Positions 1 to 5,009 of a stretch of 5,387 bases of DNA are shown piece after piece. The stretch spans positions 1-5,387 of the forward strand of contig JAXFDY010000080.1 of assembly GCA_034172985.1 (NCBI GenBank), in the 5' to 3' direction. The position numbers and the translations under genes are program-made. This DNA is from CAG-303 sp034172985 (GTDB taxonomy: Bacteria > Bacillota > Clostridia > Lachnospirales > Lachnospiraceae). The notes under the pieces are model-generated. The model was not told the origin of the DNA, did not search any database, and saw only the letters and a program-made list of their open reading frames with translations. Position 1 is the stretch's first letter. Every line of letters starts with the position of its first letter.

Positions 1-56
1 ATAATATGGTACTGTAATAAATACTTGTGTCTGTTCTTTGATTTCCATGTTCCCAT
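1..56 (-). CDS. tnpA: IS200/IS605-family transposase TnpA, N-terminal fragment (cut by window edge)
   Basis: Only 18 codons are visible, reading MGTWKSKNRHKYLLQYHI and continuing off the left edge. A tryptophan-lysine-serine opening followed by a basic HKYLLQYHI stretch is the usual beginning of Y1 (HUH) single-strand transposases of the IS200/IS605 family, where the first beta strand carries the conserved 'YH(I/L)' segment. The HUH motif and catalytic tyrosine lie outside the window. The ATG at 56-54 has no clear Shine-Dalgarno sequence. An extended -10-like TGTTATACT (71-63) ends only 6 nt before the start, so the message could be nearly leaderless, which would suit the low transposase expression known for this family. 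The call rests on a short match plus the upstream hairpin. It cannot be said whether the gene is intact. Confidence 0.65.
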   Translation of the reverse strand, partial: MGTWKSKNRHKYLLQYHI

Positions 57-86
57 AACGAAAGTATAACATAAACCACCACTTTT

Positions 87-131
87 GGCTACCTTAACCC
101 ACCGTCTAAAGCCAGTGGGATTGCGGTAGCC
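87..131 (-). repeat. Large hairpin upstream of tnpA
   Basis: The arms GGCTACC (87-93) and GGTAGCC (125-131) pair perfectly and enclose a second stem, CCCAC (98-102) with GTGGG (115-119). There is a small internal loop between the stems and an apical loop containing CTAAAG. On the minus strand the inner part reads CCCACTGGCTTTAGACGGTGGG, the GC-stem/TTTAG-loop style often seen near the ends of IS200/IS605 elements. It lies about 30 nt upstream of the tnpA start. In IS200 such a structure blocks transcription entering from flanking genes and helps silence tnpA; that role is inferred here by analogy. No U-tract follows on the minus strand. Confidence 0.7.
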
Positions 132-155
132 TTATTTCAAACGTTTCCTCTTCAT

Positions 156-182
156 TTTACATGGTTCTACAGAAAATGTAAA
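156..182 (-). repeat. Short 7-bp inverted repeat, possible IS left-end recognition hairpin
   Basis: TTTACAT (156-162) and ATGTAAA (176-182) are perfect complements separated by 13 nt. The position, just outside the large hairpin and about 100 nt upstream of tnpA, is where an IS200/IS605 left-end hairpin recognised by TnpA would be expected. A 7-bp A/T-rich repeat can arise by chance, so this is only suggestive. The rest of 132-234 holds no reading frame or other structure I can assign, apart from a small AAGTAT/ATACTT palindrome near 193-206. Confidence 0.3.
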
Positions 183-234
183 CCTTTCCCGGAAGTATTT
201 ATACTTTTTTCAGCCTTTCCAGAGCTGTTACAAT

Positions 235-296
235 AAGAAAAAAGCACGGGATATCCTGCTCACCTCTGCCAAACAGCAGGAGCAGCAATCCGTGCT
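235..296 (-). terminator. Intrinsic terminator of the Enzyme I-like gene
   Basis: The outer stem AGCACGG (243-249) pairs with CCGTGCT (290-296), and an inner stem CCTGCT (255-260) pairs with AGCAGG (275-280). On the minus strand the hairpin runs directly into TTTTTCTT (about 243-235), a classic Rho-independent terminator. It starts 18 nt after the stop codon of the Enzyme I-like gene, which argues that the short gene ends there naturally and is not interrupted. Confidence 0.88.
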
Positions 297-314
297 ATCA
301 AAGTCATATGACAC

Positions 315-1028
315 CTAGGAGAACAATTTAAGCGTTTCTTCGTCCGGCTCAATATAAAGAATTCCCCGGTTTCCATCAACTGCAGCCATTTTTCCTTCCC
401 ATTCTTTGGAAATATTGATTTGTGTCAGGGCAGGAATGTTTCTTTTTCGTGCGAGAATAGCTGTATGAGAATTCTCAGTTCCCCTTGTTGTCACAAAGGC
501 AAGTATCTTACTCTTGTCCATCTCCACAGTCTCACTTGGTGCCAGCTCCTCTGCCAAAAGAATCACCGGCTCTCTCTGTTCTTCTGTCTGATAAGATACT
601 CCCTGCAATGCGGCAAGCAGTCTTTCCGTAATATCTCTCACATCTGCACTTCTTGCCCGGAAATATTCGTCTTCCATCTGTTCAAACATCTGGGCAAAAT
701 AATCCCCGGTCTTTGCAACAGCATACTCTGCACCAGCACCTTCCCGCTGAATAAATTTTCTCACCGAGCCGTCATACTCTTCATCCTCCAGCATCAAAGC
801 GTGAATCTCAAACAACTGGGCGTTCTTCTCTCCCACCTCTGCCACTGCTTTTTCATAAATCACCTGAAGTTCTGCCAGAACCTGACGCTGAGCATTCTCA
901 TAACGACGTATTTCATCTTCCGGACGCTTGCCATAATTCTTTTCTACTATCTGCGTTTTCTTCTCATAAATAGAAATTTTTCCAACAGCCATTCCTCCGG
1001 CGATGGTTTTTCCATGCAAACACTCCAT
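315..1028 (-). CDS. Stand-alone N-terminal half of PTS Enzyme I (phosphotransfer domain only)
   Basis: This 237-residue protein matches only the N-terminal half of phosphoenolpyruvate-protein phosphotransferase (Enzyme I, normally about 540-575 residues). In order it has the opening beta strand (GGMAVGKISIY, 11-21), the helical HPr-binding part with LFEIHALMLEDEEY (72-85) and ARSADVRDITERL (125-137), and the swivelling phosphohistidine segment with SHTAILAR (187-194). His188 corresponds to the phosphorylated His189 of E. coli Enzyme I. The usual GGRTSH is altered to GTENSH. The PEP-binding (beta/alpha)8 barrel is wholly absent, so PEP-driven autophosphorylation is not expected. Isolated N-domains of Enzyme I are known to exchange phosphate with phospho-HPr, so a role as phosphate acceptor or regulator is possible but inferred. 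The ATG at 1028 was chosen because AAGGAGG (1035-1041) lies 6 nt upstream; a longer frame from 1076 would overlap the previous gene and contain that site. It follows the transpeptidase by 28 nt and has a terminator behind it, so it looks like the last gene of a two-gene operon. Confidence 0.85.
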   Translation of the reverse strand: MECLHGKTIAGGMAVGKISIYEKKTQIVEKNYGKRPEDEIRRYENAQRQVLAELQVIYEKAVAEVGEKNAQLFEIHALMLEDEEYDGSVRKFIQREGAGAEYAVAKTGDYFAQMFEQMEDEYFRARSADVRDITERLLAALQGVSYQTEEQREPVILLAEELAPSETVEMDKSKILAFVTTRGTENSHTAILARKRNIPALTQINISKEWEGKMAAVDGNRGILYIEPDEETLKLFS

Positions 1029-1034
1029 CCCATT

Positions 1035-1041
1035 CCTCCTT
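1035..1041 (-). promoter_or_regulatory. Ribosome binding site deciding the Enzyme I-like start
   Basis: AAGGAGG on the minus strand, 6 nt before the ATG at 1028-1026. It lies in the gap after the transpeptidase stop codon and inside the longer alternative frame, so it selects the downstream ATG as start. Confidence 0.85.
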
Positions 1042-1056
1042 AATGTATCATACACT

Positions 1057-2682
1057 TTATTCGTACTGTGATTCATAAGTTATAAGTTCGTTATAATTAG
1101 TTACTTTCGCTTTGGCTGCCCGATTTAAATCATTATACAACATTCTTGCATTCTCTGTCTGATTTTTCTTATTTGATGCAGTAGGAATTTCATTGATAGC
1201 ATCAATAACAGATTGTGCCATTTCTTCCTCTGTCTGAAGTGTTACCGATGTAGACTCTGTTCCCGGAAGATGATAACATATTACAGGCATTCCCTTCTGC
1301 AAGTAGCCAAAAATTTCTTTCGCCACACCATATGGCAGATTTACGCAGCCATGCGAACCTGCATGCTGATAAAACTGGCTTCCAAACTCATATTTCCATG
1401 TAGCATCATGAAGTCCGATATCTTCATTAAATGGCATCCAGTAAGAAACCATCGTCTCATAAGTATCGCCCCGCAAAATTGCATAGCGCTCTGTATAAGT
1501 CACTGCATATGTACCGGCAGGTGTACTATGTCCTGTAGCTGCATTTCCCGAAACAAAATCTGATTCCAGTTTTTTCTCTCCATCTACATAGAGAAAGAGA
1601 TGTTGGGCTGTCAGATTAATTTCCACATAAGTGTTTCCATAATCATTCTCACCATATTGTGCTGCCTCCTGATAATACACAGGAGTTCTGTCTCCGCTTT
1701 CTCCCGCTTCAATCATGGCAGTCAATCCTGCAATCTCTTCTTCTTTATTCATCCACCATCCATAATCCCCGCCTTCAATGGTAACGGTCTGTCCATAACT
1801 TGTTTGAAATTCTCTTGTTCCAAAGATCGTATCATATTTCCATCTTAAATAAGAAACATACTCAGTGACATTCTCCGAATTCAATGAAACAGTATAATTA
1901 TCATAATCAATGGTAAGCCATTTACAGATATCTTCTCCTGTCAGTTCTTCCACATCATCTCCAAAGGTATAGGTAATATGTTCTCCTGCATACTGTTTCA
2001 GTTTTTTATAAAATGCCTGAATGTCCTCATTGTCAACTGTCACTTCCGGCTTTTCATAACAATCCTCATCCTCTAAATTGACTGTCTTATCCAATTTGCT
2101 GACAGCTTTTGAAAGCACTTCATCGACCCGGTCACGAACTGCTTCATTTCCCTGCACTTCCTCAACCAGTTCAAACGTATTTTTCTTTTCGTCATAAGGA
2201 GCTACATATGCATTCTCAGGAGATGTGATAAAATCATCTGCAAAACACATAAGACTATCCAACAGTTCCTGCCATGCATCTTGATCATATTCTGTCAATT
2301 CATCCATTGTATACTCTTTTCCTTTGCCAAACAGCCACTTCCCACCCTGCTGGTCATCTAATATCTTCTGTAAACCGCTGTCCTTACAAAGTTTAAGTCC
2401 CATCTGTGAACCCTTTATTGTTTCCTCCTCATAGTCACCATCTGATGTCCGTTCCACAATTGTCAATGTATAATCCTGTACCTTGTCATTCAGTTCTTTC
2501 ATACTCATTTTAGAAACATCAATTCCATTTACAATTGTTCCCTTCATAAAATGGCTGCCATAGTAGTAATCACAGATAAAATAGCCGGTTACCAGTGCCA
2601 CTACCAGCACTGCAAAAGCTATCACCAGACCGATTATCACTTTCTTTTTTATTCCCGGTTTTTTATCCTCTATTGTATCCAT
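1057..2682 (-). CDS. Membrane-anchored L,D-transpeptidase (YkuD family) with peptidoglycan-binding region
   Basis: The 541-residue protein begins with a short charged cytoplasmic stretch (KKPGIKKK), then one hydrophobic segment at about 15-37 that should act as an uncleaved signal anchor. The body lies outside the membrane. Residues about 50-290 resemble the 'putative peptidoglycan binding' (PG_binding_4) region common in clostridial L,D-transpeptidases, probably two copies; the second includes the segment LTGEDICKWL (247-256). The YkuD catalytic domain covers about 350-470 and carries H425, H440 and the hallmark SHGCVNLP (443-450), with C446 the expected acyl-enzyme nucleophile. Such enzymes form 3-3 cross-links between meso-diaminopimelate side chains, or anchor proteins to the wall, using tetrapeptide donors, and resist most beta-lactams except carbapenems. 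A polar tail of about 70 residues (471-541) follows the domain. A TTG at 2694 would extend the frame, but GGAGGG (2692-2687) sits inside that extension 4 nt from the ATG at 2682, so the ATG is the start. The gene has its own promoter and appears to lead an operon with the Enzyme I-like gene. Confidence 0.92.
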   Translation of the reverse strand: MDTIEDKKPGIKKKVIIGLVIAFAVLVVALVTGYFICDYYYGSHFMKGTIVNGIDVSKMSMKELNDKVQDYTLTIVERTSDGDYEEETIKGSQMGLKLCKDSGLQKILDDQQGGKWLFGKGKEYTMDELTEYDQDAWQELLDSLMCFADDFITSPENAYVAPYDEKKNTFELVEEVQGNEAVRDRVDEVLSKAVSKLDKTVNLEDEDCYEKPEVTVDNEDIQAFYKKLKQYAGEHITYTFGDDVEELTGEDICKWLTIDYDNYTVSLNSENVTEYVSYLRWKYDTIFGTREFQTSYGQTVTIEGGDYGWWMNKEEEIAGLTAMIEAGESGDRTPVYYQEAAQYGENDYGNTYVEINLTAQHLFLYVDGEKKLESDFVSGNAATGHSTPAGTYAVTYTERYAILRGDTYETMVSYWMPFNEDIGLHDATWKYEFGSQFYQHAGSHGCVNLPYGVAKEIFGYLQKGMPVICYHLPGTESTSVTLQTEEEMAQSVIDAINEIPTASNKKNQTENARMLYNDLNRAAKAKVTNYNELITYESQYE

Positions 2683-2686
2683 TATA

Positions 2687-2692
2687 CCCTCC
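2687..2692 (-). promoter_or_regulatory. Ribosome binding site deciding the transpeptidase start
   Basis: GGAGGG on the minus strand, 4 nt before the ATG at 2682-2680. An upstream TTG overlaps this site and cannot use it, so the ATG is preferred. Confidence 0.85.
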
Positions 2693-2718
2693 AAATTTTA
2701 TATAGATTTCTGTTTATC

Positions 2719-2748
2719 ATTATATATCATGATATTTGAAAATTGCAA
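2719..2748 (-). promoter_or_regulatory. Sigma-A-type promoter of the transpeptidase operon
   Basis: On the minus strand a -35 TTGCAA (2748-2743) and a perfect -10 TATAAT (2724-2719) are separated by 18 nt. The transcript would start near 2712, giving a leader of about 30 nt before the ATG at 2682. The promoter lies in the gap behind nfo, where no clear terminator for nfo is visible, so read-through from nfo may also contribute. Confidence 0.7.
2724..2735. promoter_or_regulatory. 12-bp palindrome in the transpeptidase promoter, possible operator
   Basis: ATATCATGATAT is a perfect 12-bp palindrome occupying the spacer and touching the -10 hexamer. A repressor bound there would block RNA polymerase. 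The composition is A/T-rich and no regulator family is recognised, so this is a weak inference. Confidence 0.25.
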
Positions 2749-2804
2749 TAGACATTTATTCCAACTGACGCTGCCATTTTATGTGAATTTCCGGCTATTT
2801 TACC

Positions 2805-3638
2805 TTATTTATATTTTTCCTTCAAAATCCTGATTTCTTCTGCCCATCCCTGATCATCATTTGGTGTTTCCAAAATAAACGGAAGATCACGCAATGCCGG
2901 ATGATTTATAATTCGTTCAAATGCATCCATTCCTATTTTGCCCTTACCTATTTTCTCATGACGGTCTTTATGGCTTCCAAGGTCATTCATACTATCATTT
3001 AAATGAACTGCTTTTAATCGTTCCAATCCGATAATCCGGTCGAACTCCTGTAACACGTCATCTAAATGATTTACAATATCATAACCACCGTCCCATACAT
3101 GACATGTATCCAGACAGATACCAAGTTTATCCTGCAATTCCGGTTTTACCATATCCAAAATCATCTTCAGTTCTTCGAAATTTCTTCCTACTTCGCTTCC
3201 CTTGCCAGCCATAGTTTCAAGCAGTACGATAGTGGACTGTTCCGGTTTCATACAATCATTCAACATCTGTGCAATCAACGGCACCGCAACGTCCACTCCC
3301 TGACTGACATGTGAACCCGGATGCAGATTATAATAATTTCCCGGAATATATTCCATTCTCATCATATCATCCAAAAACATTTCTCTTGCAAACTGACGCA
3401 ATTCCGGTTTCGCTGCACAAGGATTCATGGTATAGGGTGCATGTGCCACAACAGGTCCAAAATCATGCTCCTTTGCAATAGACAGATAAGCTTTTACATC
3501 ATCCTCCTGTATATCTTTTGCTTTTCCTCCCCTCGGATTACGGGTAAAAAAGGCAAACGTATTCGCTCCCAGAACAAGTGCCTGTCTGCCCATAGCTTCA
3601 TATCCTTTCGATGCCGAAATATGACTTCCTATATACAT
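2805..3638 (-). CDS. nfo: Endonuclease IV (AP endonuclease, deoxyribonuclease IV)
   Basis: This 277-residue protein is close to the family length (E. coli Nfo is 285). It is a cytoplasmic (beta/alpha)8-barrel enzyme of base-excision repair that cleaves DNA 5' of abasic sites and removes blocked 3' ends using a trinuclear zinc centre. The opening MYIGSHIS is typical. All nine expected metal ligands are visible: H66 (AHAPY), H106 (NLHPG), E141 (LLETMAG), D177 and H180 (CLDTCH), H212 (VHLNDS), D225 and H227 (HKDRHE), and E257 (LETPN). The frame extends upstream to 3704, but that part encodes the terminator hairpin of the preceding gene and does not resemble the family. The ATG at 3638, with AAAGGA 9 nt upstream (3653-3648), is the start. 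No obvious promoter was found between the upstream terminator and this start, so expression may depend on read-through or on a promoter inside the previous gene. It is intact and ordinary. Confidence 0.96.
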   Translation of the reverse strand: MYIGSHISASKGYEAMGRQALVLGANTFAFFTRNPRGGKAKDIQEDDVKAYLSIAKEHDFGPVVAHAPYTMNPCAAKPELRQFAREMFLDDMMRMEYIPGNYYNLHPGSHVSQGVDVAVPLIAQMLNDCMKPEQSTIVLLETMAGKGSEVGRNFEELKMILDMVKPELQDKLGICLDTCHVWDGGYDIVNHLDDVLQEFDRIIGLERLKAVHLNDSMNDLGSHKDRHEKIGKGKIGMDAFERIINHPALRDLPFILETPNDDQGWAEEIRILKEKYK

Positions 3639-3660
3639 ATTTTTATTTCCTTTCTTTTTT

Positions 3661-3708
3661 ACCAAAGAAACCTTTGCTCTCCGGATCATAAATCCGAAAA
3701 GCAAAGGT
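3661..3708 (-). terminator. Intrinsic terminator of the EAL/HDOD gene, in the leader of nfo
   Basis: ACCTTTGCT (3670-3678) pairs with AGCAAAGGT (3700-3708), and CGGAT (3682-3686) pairs with ATCCG (3692-3696) around a 5-nt loop. On the minus strand the stem is followed by TTCTTTGGT, a moderate U-tract. It begins 5 nt after the HDOD stop codon and ends about 30 nt before the nfo start, so it may terminate the first message or set how much read-through reaches nfo. Confidence 0.75.
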
Positions 3709-3713
3709 CCATT

Positions 3714-4925
3714 TTAATTTGTAAATAAATCACGATACCATTCTAACGCATGTGTATATGCCTCATAGACATCCTGAATCTCAATATGCTGCAACAACAT
3801 CAGTCTGCTGACTTCATTCCAATTAGCATTTTCATATTGAATCATCAGTTCATATACCGGATTCAGGATTCCTTTATGTTCTATCAGAACCTCCTGAATT
3901 TCTTTGGAAAGCTTAAGCATTTCCATGGCTTTCTCCATCGGCACCTCCAAAATCAGATCCACCACAGAAAACAATCCCATGAGGAATAATTCCGGTTCAT
4001 GCATTTTTAATTGAAAAGCAGATGCCAGATTCTCTGCAAATTTTGCCCGAAGCAGAGATAATCTCGTGATTTCATTCGGCTTTTCGGAACAGAGCTGGTC
4101 GACAACAACTGTATTAATCCAACGTCTCAATTCCTTCTGTCCCAACATAGCGGCAGCATACTTAATCGATACAATCTCTGAATTTCTGGCAATCCTGTTT
4201 ACCACTTTTAACAGAGACAATGCCAATGCCGTATCCCTTGAAATAATATTTGCCGCCTGTGATAATTCATAATCAGGATTATTCACCATATTAAGCAGTT
4301 CTATGTAATTAATTTTCAAAGGCATTACTTCATTCTGCCCTTTTGGTACCGGCATACGATAGAATGGTCCTTCATAAAACTGATATCCGCCTTCTTCTCT
4401 CAGTTTCTCAAATGTCTCATAAGAATCAATATTTCCTGCACATAATTTTATAAAAGGATACAACTTTCCAAAAAATATTCTGGCACTTGATATATTAATT
4501 CTCTTACAATCAAGGAAAATATAATCCATGAGTTTCAAAATAGGCTCATACAGCTGGAACTCGCTAACCTCCAGTTTCCTTATAGCAAATTGATATCCCT
4601 TCTCTTTCAATTCACGAATACGCTTCAGATACATTTCTTCCGGTGGAATATTGTGGTCAATCAAAAATACCAGCTTTTCCGGTGAAGCTTCTTTTTCTTC
4701 CTCAAATCTGGAATATATCGTAATAGGACTCAGAGGTACAAATACCTCCTTATCATCAGCAAGAGCTTTAAGTCCCATACTTCTTATTACATCTAATCCA
4801 TCTACCGTTACCGCTTCCTGATTCGCCAATCTTGTGTTTTGGAAATAACTATTTTTCTGTGCAAATAATGAATACGCTTTAACCGTCATACTTTCGTCAA
4901 ATAACGGTACCAGTGTCATAAGCAT
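3714..4925 (-). CDS. Degenerate EAL plus HDOD domain signalling protein (YuxH type)
   Basis: The 403-residue cytoplasmic protein has an EAL-like N-terminal half (about 3-195) and an HDOD domain (about 200-400), the layout of Bacillus YuxH and related proteins. The EAL half appears catalytically dead: the EAL motif is missing, the usual ALDDF segment reads AIRKL (114-118), the Lys-Val-Glu segment reads CAGNID (162-167), and only the closing Gln-Gly-Tyr-like turn remains (QFYEGPFYRMP, 182-192). Cyclic di-GMP hydrolysis is therefore not expected. The HDOD half shows ISRDTALALSLLKVVNR (228-244), AAAMLGQKELRRW (257-269) and LFLMGLFSVVDLILEVPM (313-330), the pattern of this HD-related but non-catalytic domain. 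Such proteins are thought to act as signalling scaffolds; the partner here is unknown. The ATG at 4925 was chosen because AGGAGG (4939-4934) lies 8 nt upstream; the longer GTG start at 4934 overlaps that site. It has its own promoter and terminator and so is probably monocistronic or only loosely linked to nfo. Confidence 0.88.
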   Translation of the reverse strand: MLMTLVPLFDESMTVKAYSLFAQKNSYFQNTRLANQEAVTVDGLDVIRSMGLKALADDKEVFVPLSPITIYSRFEEEKEASPEKLVFLIDHNIPPEEMYLKRIRELKEKGYQFAIRKLEVSEFQLYEPILKLMDYIFLDCKRINISSARIFFGKLYPFIKLCAGNIDSYETFEKLREEGGYQFYEGPFYRMPVPKGQNEVMPLKINYIELLNMVNNPDYELSQAANIISRDTALALSLLKVVNRIARNSEIVSIKYAAAMLGQKELRRWINTVVVDQLCSEKPNEITRLSLLRAKFAENLASAFQLKMHEPELFLMGLFSVVDLILEVPMEKAMEMLKLSKEIQEVLIEHKGILNPVYELMIQYENANWNEVSRLMLLQHIEIQDVYEAYTHALEWYRDLFTN

Positions 4926-4933
4926 CTCGAACA

Positions 4934-4939
4934 CCTCCT
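4934..4939 (-). promoter_or_regulatory. Ribosome binding site deciding the EAL/HDOD start
   Basis: AGGAGG on the minus strand, 8 nt before the ATG at 4925-4923. The competing GTG at 4934 overlaps the site, and the ATG at 4919 is too far away. Confidence 0.8.
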
Positions 4940-4973
4940 CTTTGTACTATGAACGCTCCCGATTTTTGACTTT

Positions 4974-5002
4974 ATTATAACATAAATTTTCAGACAATTA
5001 AA
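4974..5002 (-). promoter_or_regulatory. Extended -10 promoter of the EAL/HDOD gene
   Basis: On the minus strand TGTTATAAT (4982-4974) is a perfect extended -10 element. A weak -35 TTTAAT (5002-4997) lies 17 nt upstream, only 7 nt after the hflC-like stop codon. Transcription would start near 4967, with a leader of about 42 nt. No terminator for the upstream gene is seen, so read-through is also possible. Confidence 0.7.
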
Positions 5003-5009
5003 GACCTAT

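Larger units (their letters stand above)
1..182 (-). mobile_element. Left end of an IS200/IS605-family insertion sequence (partial)
   Basis: The left edge holds the beginning of a Y1-transposase gene read on the minus strand. It is preceded by a large hairpin (87-131) and a smaller inverted repeat (156-182). IS200/IS605 elements lack terminal inverted repeats and instead carry subterminal hairpins at each end, with tnpA starting shortly inside the left end, and this layout fits. The element lies just past the terminator of the Enzyme I-like gene, a neutral landing site. The outer boundary is not fixed: no second end is in the window, and these elements make no target duplication. I placed the boundary provisionally at the outer arm of the small repeat. 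The rest of the element, including any tnpB, would lie beyond the left edge. Confidence 0.55.

Noticed and set aside
87..131. Cyclic di-GMP (GEMM) or other riboswitch suggested by GGTAGCC-type stems near the left edge
   Set aside because: The conserved GEMM core and tetraloop/receptor elements are missing, and the gene behind it is a transposase. An IS200/IS605 end hairpin explains the structure better.
1..314. Remnant of the missing Enzyme I C-terminal half (frameshift or nonsense pseudogene)
   Set aside because: I saw none of the barrel signatures in the minus-strand frames of this stretch. A strong terminator sits right behind the stop codon, so the gene ends naturally here.
420..1043. 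Plus-strand open frame of 207 codons opposite the Enzyme I-like gene
   Set aside because: It is Cys/His/Phe/Leu-rich with no family resemblance and lies fully antisense to a well-supported gene. The other plus-strand frames (for example 1213-1563, 3066-3314, 3321-3728, 4066-4272) are rejected for the same reason.
1029..1076. Upstream extension of the Enzyme I-like gene to 1076
   Set aside because: It overlaps the transpeptidase stop, encodes its own Shine-Dalgarno sequence and adds residues not found at the start of Enzyme I.
3639..3704. Upstream extension of nfo to 3704
   Set aside because: The added 22 residues are encoded by a terminator hairpin and A-rich leader. Nfo proteins start at MYIGSH-like sequence, with a ribosome binding site just before it.
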